Below are positions 43,973 to 55,546 of a DNA stretch of 64,000 bases, in pieces. Numbering within the stretch: the first letter of the stretch is position 1; each line of letters starts with the position of its first letter. Both the position numbers and the translations under genes were made by a program. The notes beneath the pieces were generated by a model. That model had not been told where the DNA came from. It searched no databases and was given only the letters and a program-made list of their open reading frames with translations. Origin of the DNA: Sporobolomyces roseus (taxonomy: Eukaryota > Basidiomycota > Microbotryomycetes > Sporidiobolales > Sporidiobolaceae); assembly GCA_016617785.1 (NCBI GenBank), contig JADILM010000012.1, positions 310,001 to 374,000 on the forward strand, given 5' to 3'.

Positions 43973-46360
43973 TCATCTCGTCTCCTCCTGACCCTGACCA
44001 GTAGCTTTCTTACACCAATCCCTAACCCCTTCAACCACATCTCTCCTAACATACAACTCCCCTTTCTTGCCTCTCGCCTCCTCCTCTTTCCCCGGAGGAA
44101 CAATGACCAAATTCGCCGTTTCCTCTCGCTCTTTCCTCCCACCCCTCGTATCGTTGTGCAACATTTCCGCAATCCTCGTCGGCGTGAGTGCGGGTAGGAG
44201 GGGGTTGGCAGGGGTAGTCGACATGAATGGGACGAGTTGGGAGAATGCGAGGGAGACGAGAATATAGGCGTCTGAGAGAGGGGATGGCGTGGGAAGAGAA
44301 CAAGAAGCGTTGGGTCCACAACATGAATCTGAAGCTGCAGAGGAGGTCGAAGAACGAGGGAGATAAATTGTCGTTTGAGTTGGAAGAGTTGGAGTGGGTT
44401 TGAGAGGTGAAGAAGATGGAAGTTTCGAAGAAGTTTCGTTGGGGTTCATCGTCTCGCAAGAGATCAAACCAGAACAGCATTCCTCGACTGTTTCTTTCGT
44501 CGGTTTCGTTGTTGCTGTCGTTGTTGAAGGAGGTCCACAATCGATAATTCCTTCACAACACTCTTTATCCTTCTCTTCTTCTGCCTGATCACAATCGATA
44601 ATTCCACCACAGCATTCCTCCTCCTCCTTCTTTTGAGCTAGAGGTGCAGAGTTGGCGAGTGCAGCAGCAGCCAGGAAAGCGACCGTTTCATCCTCACTCT
44701 CTTTCCTCTTCTTCGCACTCGCAGAAGAGGAACATTGTTTCTTTCTCTTCCCTCCTCCTCCTCCTTCTTCTTCCTCCTCCTCGAGATCTCGTTTCCGTTT
44801 CTTCGCGATCAACCCTTCGATCCCTCTAACCCCCTTCATCAATCCAATACAGAACTCCTTGTACTCTCCATCCCTTTTCCTCTTCATCATTCTCTTCTTC
44901 TCATCTTCTTCTTCTCGCTCTCTTGCTTCCAACTTGTCCGTAACTGCTTTCAATTCCGCTTCTGATGGTAACGAATTGAAATCGGGATAGAGGGATTGCA
45001 TTAAGTAAGCATCGGGAATACCTCCCCCTCCTGATCCATCGAGACCACAGAAAGTATCGAGGAAGAATTGTTCGTCTTCGGGTGAAGGAGTAGGGAAGAT
45101 AGACATGTTGGAAAGGAAATCTGAGGTGGTTGAGGGAGGAGTTGAAGAGGTTCTTAAGTTCGCCATACTTGGAGGAGGGATGAGAGCGGGATAGATAGAG
45201 GGATTTGGCGAGATTTGTGCGGGTGCGGGAGGAGCGGGAGTGGGGACGGTTGAGGCTCGAAGGTGGGATGAAGGGGGAGTGGGACACTGAGATGGACCAG
45301 AGAGTGAGGTTCGTTGATTCTGATTCTGATTCTGAGAAACGGGATAGGGTTGAGTAGTGGAAGGTGGGAGAGTCATTGAGAAAGCGTTGTTGTGAGGAAG
45401 GTGAGGGTGTTGGTATTGGGAAGGGTAGTAGGAACCGTATGGAGCTGGATTCTGAGGGAAGTTGTGGTAGGAAGGAGGAAATTGCGGAGCGTAAGCTGGA
45501 GCGGAAGGATGTTGATAGCTGACACTTGCGTGAGGGTGATTGACGAGGTAAGGAATGGGTTGAGGGTTGTGCTGAGACTGAGGTTGCGATTGAGGAGGAT
45601 AGCCGGGGTTCTGTTGTTGCAGTCGAGGAGAAAGTTGTTGAATTGGAAGAGAATAGCTTTGAGCCGGTGAGCCGTAAGAAGGAGCGGTAGTCGAAGAAGT
45701 CGAAGGTCGAGAGGCTGCTTGCATGATGGGAGAGAATCTCGGTTGAGGCAAAGGATAAGTGGTCGAATCTCTTCGCTCGTGTTCTGGTTGATGATTCGTT
45801 CCAGATCCTGAACCTCCAGCTAACACTTCTGCTGCTCCTCTAGCTTCGTCATTTCCTACTCTCGGTGACTGATCTTCCGTCTCTCCTCCACTACCCTCTT
45901 GGTCTCCGTTCTTTCCCTTGCTTTTCCCTTTCGCAGCTTTCTTAGTTTTAGGTTCCGTCGGTTCCATCGGTCCATCAATCACTTCCTCTTCCGGCGCTGG
46001 CCCTGTCAAAGGTTCACCATCCTCAGGTAGCCCACATCTTTGTCGCAAGGCTTTGTTCCTGTGGACAACGCAAAACTCAATTCCTCTTCGCTTCGAAACA
46101 ACTGAATCGGACGATAGACCTACTCTGCGGTCAACCAATCGACCGTCGCTTCAATATAAGTCAAATGAGCAGCTCTTCTAGCCCTGAATGCCCTTTGTAC
46201 ATCCCTCGAACGCTGTGAGAAACCAGAAAACGAATTAGCTTGGTTGCCGATGCGAGCGGAATTCGAGCTTCAGTGAACTCACGCTAGGTGGCAATGTATC
46301 ATCTTGTCTTCTACCTCTTCTTGCTTTCTTTCCACCATTAGTAGTCGACTCTTCGGTCAT
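43973..46360 (-). CDS. bZIP transcription factor with four CC-x5-C motifs (HapX/Yap-like candidate)
   Basis: Exon 1 starts MTEESTTNGGKKARRGRRQD at 46360. Introns near 46215-46283 and 46064-46129 join LPPSRSRDVQRAFRARRAAH to a zipper-like helix LTYIEATVDWLTAENKALRQ, a fungal Yap/HapX-style basic region with QRAFRxRR. The large exon has a long Pro/Gln/Tyr-rich region, a lysine-rich helical segment (EREEEDEKKRMMKRKRDGEY) and then cysteine modules: ECCGGIIDC (about 44591-44620), ECCEGIIDC (44531-44570), ECCSGLISC (44455-44483) and SCCGPNASC (44300-44325). The end, LLPALTPTRIAEMLHNDTRG...EGVRDWCKKATGQGQEETR*, is helical. In fungi, bZIP factors with cysteine-rich regions (HapX, Yap5) sense iron through Fe-S clusters, so an iron- or redox-responsive regulator is a reasonable inference. 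Acidic and basic runs flank the modules. Convergent with the SDR gene. Confidence 0.8.
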
Positions 46361-46815
46361 CTTGGAGAGGGGAAATTCGGGTGGAGGCGAGTAGACTTCG
46401 AGGTAGAAAGGATCAATGGGGGAAGTCGTAGATCACTTGACCAGATCTCGTGCTGGCTAGCGTGTCGTATTGGTTCTGCTCTAGTCGTGTCGAGGTCGAG
46501 TTTAGAAAGAAGATGGAGAATCGGCGATCTCCGTTTGTGAGCGAGCCGCTCAGGTGTGCAGCCGAATGAACGCTCAGGCGTGATAGACACCCTTGTCTAA
46601 AGTCACTTGCGAGTCGGGTTGGCGAAGATGTCGATCTGGGGGAAGGAATGAAAAACAATTTGTAATTCAAAAGGAATCGCAATCGAAGCACATTTTCGAT
46701 TTTGATCTTCGCACACAAGATACAGAGAGCGGTCAGCGATGGAAGCGTTATCATGGCTACGAAGAAGCGATCAGTTTGCTATGAATATGTTATTCGCATT
46801 TTTCGCTTCCCAAAT
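46361..46815. other. Intergenic, bZIP promoter region
   Basis: About 455 bp between the bZIP start and the stop of the ABHD11-like gene, both on the minus strand. No gene seen. Confidence 0.5.
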
Positions 46816-48092
46816 CTACTCCTTCAAGAACCCATCTAACAAATCTATGAACTCTTTCGGTCGTTCGGCATGCACTATAGACGTCGATCCCTTCAGCGCA
46901 CGTAGACAGTGGAACGTGCAAGAGCGAGTGAGAGCTTACCCCAATGTCCAGTATCCAGAGTTTCCAGCCTCGAATTCGGGAAGAATTGGTTGATGATTGG
47001 AATATTCCTGCTGTTGATGTACTTACTCTTCTTACCTGTTCATGACGATTGCACAGGCTGTCAGTTTCTGCAGGAAAGAGATAGCGATCAACGAGAAACG
47101 AACCTTTCAAGAATAGTGAAGGTTTATCGTAAATTCTCTCTCCTGGGGCGAAAGGGAAGTTACCAATCTCGTCGATTGCGTTACGGAGGTACGAGAGTGG
47201 TAGTCGGAACTTGTAAGGTGAGGTCGGTGATTCTCGGTCGAGGTTCGTTAGGAGGAATTGTCGGATTCCGAGATCCTGCACGCCGACGTCTGAGCACGCA
47301 GAGTGAGCGAAGTTTGAGGAAAGTGACAGCTTACAGGCTCAGTCTTTGCGAGAATAGCGTCGGCTTCTTTCCGTGAGTGGACTTGAGCAGCATCAATCTC
47401 TTTCATCGCATCCAGATACGCTCGGAATTCAGGTGATATCTTGCCTACTCCCGGCGCGATGTCGACGACTACAAAGAGCTTCTGTTCAGTAAGGAGGATG
47501 CAGCAGCTCGAGAGGAGAATGAGAACGAACCAATAAGTTTCGATAAGGCATCGCAACCTTCTAAAGCGAGAGCCATCGCGACCTTTCCACCCCTGTGAGC
47601 GACATATTACATCACCACGGCGTCAAGTGCGTTTGTCGTGAGAATAGTAAGCTCACATCGAGTGTCCCACGACGATACAATCATCCAATTTCTTCTCTTG
47701 TTCAATGAACCCTTTCACATCCGCCGCCAAATCCTCATAACTACATTCCCTAACATGTGGTGAATGTCCATGATTCCTCAGATCCTGTGTGCTCTCCAAT
47801 CACTCGTCAGCCTCGTTTTAAGGGCAGAAGAAGAGAGAGAAGAACGAACGAGAGTAAACACTTCCCTCCCTAATTTCGATGCCATTCCTTTCGCTAAACT
47901 TCTCCAATTCTGTTTACTCCCGTATAGCCCGTGGAGTACGACCAAGGGAGGTTTCGAGGAGGATTGACCTGCTACGGGAAGCTGTGATTCATAGGCGAGT
48001 TTGACGGGTGAAGGTCCGGAACTGACGAGACGAATTGATTGGGCAGCGCTGGGTCGGAGTAGAGCTACGGGAGCTCTTGTACTCAGTAGCAT
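46816..48092 (-). CDS. Alpha/beta hydrolase, ABHD11-like, probably mitochondrial
   Basis: The start MLLSTRAPVALLRPSAAQSI looks like a mitochondrial presequence (basic, no acids). VKLAYESQLP and PPLVVLHGLYGSKQNWRSLA give the oxyanion-hole HG motif. After introns, LDLRNHGHSPH is the typical ABHD11 strand-4 segment. GHSM joins GGKVAMALALEGCD with the nucleophilic serine. VDIAPGVGKISPEFRAYLDA is another family mark, and NLDRESPTSPYKFRLPLSYL lies in the lid region. The final exon after a GTAAGC donor near 46943 begins VHAERPKEFIDLLDGFLKE* and supplies the catalytic histidine. About six introns. ABHD11 relatives include a mitochondrial hydrolase that protects lipoylated 2-oxoglutarate dehydrogenase and, in yeasts, ethanol acetyltransferase Eat1. 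The substrate here is undecided. Confidence 0.86.
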
Positions 48093-48432
48093 GGTCGATA
48101 GCTCGATATGAACTGAATGGGGAGGAAGGAGACTTCCCCTTTTCGCTTTTCCCCCTCTCTTCGGCTTACCCTTCCCTCCTCACAACCACAGCTCGCGTTC
48201 TCAGAAACAGTCATTATGGCTCTAGTATAGCTATCAACACCACTGGTTGATCGCTCAGGGCCTCACATTGCTTCCTCGCCGCTTCTTTCGACTCTCGAAT
48301 TCTCATCAATTTCGCCAACTACTCCTCAACGACTTCGAGCTAAAGCAATTACATTGTCACCAGGGAAGTCTTACAAGCTACCTACACTATCCCCTCCAGT
48401 TTCACAAGCGATTCCTCCCCAGATCCCCCTTC
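48093..48432. other. Intergenic, no gene seen
   Basis: 340 bp holding the promoter of the ABHD11-like gene and the 3' flank of the SANT-like gene to its right. A plus-strand open frame across 48247-48627 is the shadow of that gene's last exon. Confidence 0.5.
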
Positions 48433-50138
48433 TCACTTCTCCATCTCTTCGTCACCTCCCTTACCTTCCTTCAACCTCTCCCATTCCTCATCCAACTCTT
48501 GCCATTTCTCTCTCATCTTCTTGATCAACTCGACGCCCTCGTCAAACACATCCGTTTCCTCGATTCCACCAACCGAACTCGTTTCCTCCTTCTCCTTGAA
48601 CCCGCTGTTCGCCTCATCGACTTCTGAGCGAATCCTCTTCGAGGCGTGGAGAAGAACACCGTAGTTGTTCTTGTCAGGCGATTCGAAGGGTTCTGGTCTC
48701 TTGATGGGTCGTGAAGAAGGGGGGCCGGAATAGACTGAACGACCCGGGATGAATGTGAAGGGAGAAGTAGGAGAGTTGGACGATTCGGAAAGAAGATCGA
48801 GTGAAATGAGCGAGGCGGAAGCTTGAGGAGAAGCATTCGAAGGTCGATAAGAAGATGATTGATTAGGTTGAGGGAGAGCAGCGATTGGTCGAGTAGGGAA
48901 GGGCGCGTGAGGGTTCGCAGAATTGGTAGAGGGAGTGTTTGATGCGTGTGAGTAGGAAGAGGTCTGAGGAGAGGCTGATTGATGGACTTGATCACCGTGA
49001 GATTGGAAAGCTTGGAGAGAAGAAGATTGTTGAGTTTGGGCGAGGGCGCTAGCTTGAACTTGTGCTTTGTATTGCTCTATCTCTGCATTACCTACGCACG
49101 AGATGTAGAGCATGAGCCGCAAATGAGGGACCGAGGAAGATAGTGTACTTACGCCTCTTTTGGTCTTCCTCTTGTTTCGCCTTTCGCTTCTCTTCGGCAA
49201 CCAACGCCGCCCTCTTCTCCCTCAACTCGAACCTTGGCCTTCCGACGAATAAGTGCACAGCAAGTGAGTAGTCAACTCCGATGTATCCGTTCATTGCCTG
49301 ATGATCAGCTTTCATGTTGAGTAATTTCGCTTCTTCTTCGGGAGTCCAGGGACGAGGGTTGTAGGTGAGGTGCGCTGTATGGATACATGATCAGCTTTTA
49401 CAGCTTTTGAAAAGAAGTTGATTTGCTGATACTCACTGAGTCCAACTTCTTCCAAATTCTTGCGTCGGTCGAGTCGACTTTTCAGAGCGCTTTGCGATCT
49501 CTCGAAGCTAGGACCCTTGTTTGCGATCCAGAAAGTCTTCATACGTTCGAGAACAGAAGTCCAGTTGTATGTACCTCCTCGACGTTGTGCTTTATTTTCG
49601 TCGAGAGTTGCGAAAAAGAAAGTTTCCTCCTCGACAGTCCAACTTGCGCCGGTTGAAGAGTGGATCGTTGAGGCGGCAGCTGTTGAAGTTACATAGCCAA
49701 TCGCAGCGACAGGAGGAAGAGACCCGAAAGGAGATGAGCCGGCTGCGAAACCCGAAAAAGCGCGAGCGAGGTCAGTAACGATCTTCTTCGCGAATGAGGA
49801 AGCGAGACTGGCATACAACTATTTGGAGCTGACGTATCGATCTCATCTGAGGCAGGTTTCGGAATGCGTGGTGAAGGATCTGAGTTATGTTCTCAGATTC
49901 TGCGAAAATCGACGTGAAATCGAATTTGCTTACCTTTGCTGTCATATGATCTGTTATCAGCCACTACATCTGATCTATGTACATCTGATGATGCGACTGA
50001 TGGAGATGGCGAAGCAGCGTAGGAAGGGAAGTTTGAGGGGAGCGACTCAGTTGAGGGAGATGTCAAACTTGAGTCGTTTGCAGCTGACATAGCCAAGCGA
50101 TAAGGATTGACTTCGAAGGGGGCTTGATAGTTTGCCAT
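48433..50138 (-). CDS. SANT/Myb-like protein with coiled-coil C-terminus
   Basis: The start MANYQAPFEVNPYRLAMSAA at 50138 leads through a Ser-rich region to a GTAAGC donor near 49934. The next exon contains a divergent Myb/SANT segment: SWTVEEETFFFATLDENKAQ...TYNWTSVLERMKTFW, then a basic SALKSRLDRRKNLEEVGLS. After a further intron comes AHLTYNPRPWTPEEEAKLLN, a second W-rich start, followed by a strongly charged helix, FELREKRAALVAEEKRKAKQ, likely a coiled coil. The last exon (48433-49090) is Ser/Gln/Pro-rich and ends in a second heptad-like helix, VELIKKMREKWQELDEEWER, before an acidic tail. A nuclear or chromatin role is plausible but not shown. No orthologue recognised. The gene at 7653-9456 has a similar pairing of SANT-like segments with a disordered tail. 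Confidence 0.75.
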
Positions 50139-50483
50139 TGTTTTGAGACGCGTATTGTGAGAAGGAGGAATGAGAAGAGAGGGAAAGAGAAAGAGAAAGA
50201 GAAAAGTCAATTTCTCGCTCTTCTGCTCTTCAGATCGATTCGCTTTGTCCCCTTCTGACTCGGAAATGAAGCCACAGAGGCGAAACAGCACGAAATGATC
50301 CGGAGACTGTTTGAATCGTCAGGAAGCAAGTCACAGGAATTAGATTGTTTCTTTGCGAAAGAAAAGTTTAGTTGCGAAAGAAAACGAGTGAACGATTAAA
50401 GAGCAAAACAGACAAGTGCAGAGTAAAGCTCCTCGAGAGCGAGAGAGACGTGAGAACAAGCAAGACAAGCTACAGGTACGGGG
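50139..50483. other. Intergenic, no gene seen
   Basis: 345 bp between the SANT-like gene start and the DNA ligase stop (both minus strand), with purine-rich stretches (GAAAGAGAAAGAG near 50190). Promoter and 3' UTR. Confidence 0.5.
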
Positions 50484-53400
50484 CTACCAGAAATCTCCGT
50501 CGTCTTCACCACCTTTCTTCTTTCCCTTTCCTCCTGCAACAACGATTCCTTGCCTCCTGTACGCTTCGGCAATCTGCACGTTCGACGAAATAATCAGCTC
50601 GTATTCTCTTGAGATAAGAGAGAATAGACTCACTTGTTCAGGTTCAGTACTGGACTCGGCATCTTTATCGTCTCGAACCCTCAAGAAACGAGGGAAACGT
50701 AATGAGATACCTCGTTCACCGCAGAGACCTGTGCATTGCTCGGATAGATATCAGTCAGTCTCGAAGATAGAGCACGGGCGCGATATCAAGACGGGACGCA
50801 CCTCGAGCAGCGGAGTAAACGGGAGAAAGCGATAAATCAGCAGCGAGAACCTCCCAAACGACTTTCGGTTCGAAGAAGACATCAGGAGCTTTCGCTGTTC
50901 CAACATCGTAGTATCCTTTCTTCTGAGCGAGTTCGAGGCTGTGGAGTTCTTCGAGGTCTCAGACTTCGTAGAGTTCAGACTGAATCAAGAAAGAAAACGC
51001 ACGGATGAAGGGTTTCGTAATGTTGTTTGAGTTGTTCCTCCGAGAATCCAGTACCAAGCTTGCAGATAGCTTGATAAGTAGCTGATTCGGCGTCGTAACA
51101 AGCGAGATGGAAGGCTCCGTAAACGTTCGTGCGCTTTCCTCGACCGTAATCACCTCCGATAACGACGAGATCAAACGAATCTCCGACACCTTGAAGGTAA
51201 TCCTTCTTGAGCTGTGTGAGGAAAGTATCTCATCAGGAGAAGTCAAGAAGATACTGAAGTGAAGAATTATACTCACTTTGAGCCAATGCATACTCCTTCG
51301 ACTAGGTTCATAACTAGATCCTTCACCCTCGAGCATCTTGACCATCAATCCTTCACATCCATCTTTAATCGACTTGTCGAGGAAGATCTGAATATCTTCG
51401 ACAGTTGAAGCATCGTCGGAAGTAGCGAAAGCGAATTCGCCTTCGACTGGTTGAAGATGCTTGCGAAGGAGATCGCGACGTTCTCGAAGATTCTTCTCGA
51501 GCAAAGCCTATTGGAAAGATGACTGAGTGAGCAGGAGCGAGATGAGGAGAGAAAGCGAAGTAAGGTTCACCTCTCCGTTCAAGTAGAGAAGATCGAAAGC
51601 GAAGAGATGAACTTTGACTTTGATATCTTCAGCTTTCACGTCCTTCCTCTTCCTCGTCGACAATTTCTGGAACTCGAGAAGGCGTTTCTCCTCAGAATCC
51701 CATGCAACCGCTTCACAATCGATGACGAACGATTTCGTTCCCTCTTTGATACACTGTTCAGTGCTCCATACTCTCAGCGAAAACGACGATGAAGACGGAA
51801 AGCGTGGACGTACGCGAGGTAGTTGAATGACTAAATCAGGGTACTTGACACTCATATCTTCCGAATTCCTCGAGAACACCTTGATCGATCCATCCTCGAG
51901 GTAATGCACTTGAGCACGTTCTCCATCGTACTTGTACTCGCATGTGAAGTTCTTTCCTTCGAATCGATCGAGAACTTCTGAAATCGCTTTCGTAGGTCTC
52001 GCCAACATGGGTTTTAGAGGAACACCTGTGAGCAAATCTCCCGGAATCAGCATATGGTCATTCGAAGCTGAATTCTAGCGTGGGCTCACCAGGAGTTAGG
52101 AAACAAGCTTCGCGAACGTCCTTGACTCCCTTTTCGAGCAAAGCGGGAACGACCAAGTCGTAGGAGGGAAGTTCACTAGTCGGGAGCGAGAAGATTGATC
52201 AGACAGAGACACGTAGCGAGAGGTAAGAGGGAGAAAGAGGACTACTCACGAGAAGACGGATTTTACAGTCTCGGCACCTTCTTCGAGACGAGCAGGAGTG
52301 AGCTTCTTGTCTGATTTCTTGCATTCAGCGGTGACGACAGCATGAGCTAATGAAACGAGAATCTGTAAGTCGCCACAAGACTCGACATCAGCGAGATTCG
52401 GGGGAATAAGCAGAGAGAGAGAGGTCGACTCACACTCTTCTCAGCGAGACCAATCCTGAGTTTCCCTTCGAGCGAACGAATAAGGTACTTCGTTTCGAAT
52501 CCTTGACAGGCTGCGAGAAGACCTTTGATGAGACCGACTTTCTTCGATTGAGACTGTACGATCGATTCAGATCTCACTAGCTTAGGTTGAGAGGACAGCT
52601 GAGAGAGAGAAGCGAAGCGTACCTGTTGACCAGAAGTCTTTGCTACCTTTGTCAATTCCTCGAAAACCTTGTTGACGGTCAAAGGTTTCGGTTTGAACAA
52701 AGTCCTTTGCCTCTCCCTGCTCTTCTGAGCGACTTCTCCCAAATCTCCGATATCCTTGTACTCCGACTTGACTTGAGCGAGAGTACGTCCACACGACTCT
52801 CCGATAGCTTTCATGAGGAGCGATTCACCGATTCCCAGTTCGAGAGATTCGTATTCAGGTGCAAGCTAAATGCGAGAGAAGAGTTCAGCTCGAGGGGTTG
52901 TGACCTGATACGTTCAGTCAGACTTACACGATTGATACAAAGGTAAACGGTACGAAGGAGATCTTTTGGTGTCTTCTCAATAACGTCGACGAGGAAACGG
53001 GTGAGGTAAGCTGAGATTTCGAGACGTTTCGTAGTAGCATCAATCTTGTCGAAAGTAGCGGTGAGAGCGGCGTAGGGAACACTGCGCACGAGAGAGAAAA
53101 GACGGTCAGCTCAAAACGGTGAAAGAGAGTCCAAGACAGAATGCTTACGGATCACCAGCTTTCCAACTTGTCTGCGTCTTGTCTGAAGAACTAGCTTTCA
53201 TCGTGAAGATGTCGGCACTGCAATCGTAGAGACCTCTGCGTCAGTCTGGAAAAAAAGGCGAGAGATAGGAGAGAGACTGACATCTTTTTTGCCGCTTTTT
53301 CATCTTCCTCATCATCTTCTTCCTCCTCATCTTCGTTGCCCTCCGCACCACTAGGTGAATCATCTCTATCTTTCTCTTCCCTGTCATTCCCACCCTCATC

Positions 53401-54129
53401 CTCCTCGTCTGCAGCTTTCCCCTTCCCCTTCGTATCTTTCTTTTTCGTCGCTTCTTTCTTTTCAACTGCAGATTTCGTCGTAGGTCGAGGTGCGAAGAAG
53501 GAAGAGACCGGAGGCTTCTTTTCACCTGCTTTCTTGTCTTTTGTAGTGGTCGCAGGTTTCGAGGAGGATGTGGAAGCGGAAGTAGAGGGTTTCGGTTCAG
53601 TTTTAGGTTTCTCTTCCTTCTTCTTCTTCGCTGGTGAGGGAGTAGCTTCTTCTGTGGACGATAGAGGTCAACTCGCAGCAAGGAAATGAGAAGTAGATCG
53701 TACTCACCTTCATCATCGACGACTTTGGCTCGACTCTTCGATTTGACAGGCTTGACTTTCTCTTCCTTTTCCTCCTCCTCGTCTGAATCCGCTACTGTAC
53801 GTTTCCTCTTTGATCCATTCTGAGCTGTCGATCGTGAGCGAGAAGTTGAGGTCAGCGATTCCCTTTCCGAACAGAATGACATCGCTCTATAGAGGGAAGA
53901 GGAGCTCACATTGTTCTTCCTCCTTCATTTTGATATCTTGATCTGGTTCAGCTTTCATAGTTAGTCCTTGATCTGGTGGAGTAGGAGCTTGAGGAGATCG
54001 TTCGTGTTGTGGAGCTCGCCAAAGGGAGTTGAGAGAACGTTGATGAGGACGCGTATCTTGTGTACCGAGAAAGCTGTTGAGTGCTGATTGGTTCGGTGCT
54101 CGTTCCTGAGGAGTTGACTGCTTGGGCAT
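50484..54129 (-). CDS. CDC9: DNA ligase I (CDC9/LIG1)
   Basis: ATP-dependent ligase that seals Okazaki fragments and completes excision repair. The start [20 protein letters not shown] at 54129 includes a PCNA-binding motif of the QxxLxxFF type (QSALNSFL). A long Lys/Glu-rich disordered region follows (53300-53900). The DNA-binding domain is seen in [56 protein letters not shown] and [20 protein letters not shown]. The nucleotidyltransferase domain has [17 protein letters not shown] and the adenylated lysine motif [12 protein letters not shown] (near 51930), then [20 protein letters not shown]. Further motifs are [49 protein letters not shown] and [20 protein letters not shown]. The OB-fold ends with [20 protein letters not shown] and the tail is [17 protein letters not shown]. 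All six nucleotidyltransferase motifs expected of LIG1 can be followed. About ten introns. Confidence 0.95.
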
Positions 54130-54785
54130 CCACTTGAAATGAAGAGTAAGAAGCCAAAAAGTCGATCGCGGTCTCGCTCCTTGCTCTCACTCTCGATTCC
54201 GCTTAGGTAGCTCAAAGATCCTCACGAGCTTCCACTAGGCTAATCTGCACGCGTTTCCAAGGGCGCAAATCGTCACATTCGTTTCTGCTTCGCTTTCTTG
54301 TTTTATTCGCTTCAAACGACTTGTCTCTCCTCTCCTGTTTCCTGACTGCTCGCCATCTTCTGCATGCCCTCTTTGGGGCTCTATGGACCTTTACTCGACG
54401 CGAAGCTCCGATCTGAGGATGCTTTGACTTTGTCTTTCGATGCCTTCGCTTCAGATTTCACTGATCACGACTCGCAGTAGCTCGTATCGATTGAAGGACG
54501 AGGTTTTTTCCACAGCAGACTTCGTCAGCGTCCTGTGGGTGACGTCGCCGCCCTTCAGCCTACGAAACCAAACTGATGGAACGACGAGCGACTCGCGACG
54601 AACGAAATGCATCGACAATCGATTGGATGGAGCAAACAACGGGGTATCGATTAATCCAGAGGAGGCAGAATGAGTAAGAAGACATACAGAGGGGTGTGAA
54701 TAGAGCTACATGAGAATACAATCAAGAAGTAGATGCGACTAAGAATTGAAAATGAGAACAGAGATCCACTAATCCGACATGCCTC
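54130..54785. other. Intergenic, no gene seen
   Basis: About 655 bp upstream of DNA ligase I (minus) and downstream of the next minus-strand gene. Small open frames on both strands have no recognisable content. Confidence 0.5.
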
Positions 54786-55546
54786 CTATCGCTTCGTTGG
54801 ACTACCTCCTCCTCCAAATCCAGACAATTCCAATCCACTGCTCAATCGCTTCATGAGACCAGGTCTCCTCGCTGATTTACTCCCATTTTTCAGTTTCTCA
54901 ATCCTTTCCTTCTCTTTGGCAGCGTACTCTTCCCTACTAAGAGGTTGTTCGGGTTCGACCATCGGAGCAAACCATCCAGAACCTATCAATAATGACCAGA
55001 AAAGAGAGTCAGCTTCTATGCGTGCGGTAGAGAGAGAGACAGAGGAAGAAGTTTGAACTCACTCGCTCGAAATTGTTGCAAAAACGAAGAACTTGAATTC
55101 GGTTTGACTCCTGCCTGACTTTTCGCTTTCAACGTAGCACCACTCTCACTTCTCTTCCTCCCGTATACTCCCATTTGATCCGAAGTTTCTGGATTTGGCG
55201 GAGGTAAATCTTCACTCAATGCTGCAGAGAGCTGTCTTGAGAGATCAGAGCCGGAGGAAGGGAGTCCAGGTCTAGCAGGAATATCAGGAGGGGGTGATCC
55301 TCCGTTCTCACTGTTGAGGGGAGACCAGGGATTTCTTCCAGGTTGTTGATCTGTTGATGCTCTCACGCGAGAGGAGGATCGTGAACCGCCGGAAGAGGAG
55401 GAGATTGATGGATTTGAGAGTGCTCGGTCGACGAAGGGATCGCTGTAGAGTGAAGATGTAGCATCGAGAGATGGTCCTCGAGAACCAGCAGGAGATTGGT
55501 CGAATGAAGGACCGCGGGAACCGGAGGAGTGTGACGTAGGATACAT
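54786..55546 (-). CDS. Low-complexity protein of unknown function
   Basis: Two exons, separated by an intron of about 80 nt near 54983-55060, encode a Ser/Pro/Gly-rich protein of about 225 residues. It starts MYPTSHSSGSRGPSFDQSPA, with a near-repeat (SRGPSFDQSP/SRGPSLDATS). A basic region (YGRKRSESGATLKAKS) precedes the splice. The second exon carries the only ordered-looking part: WFAPMVEPEQPLSREEYAAK, a charged helix (EKERIEKLKNG) and SGLELSGFGGGGSPTKR*. It has no signal peptide or membrane helix. I do not recognise it. The reading frame and splice signals are good, so it is probably real. Confidence 0.65.

Noticed and set aside
48247..48627. Plus-strand open frame of 126 codons
   Set aside because: It overlaps the minus-strand C-terminal exon of the SANT-like gene in antisense and has only Leu/Phe/Ser filler.
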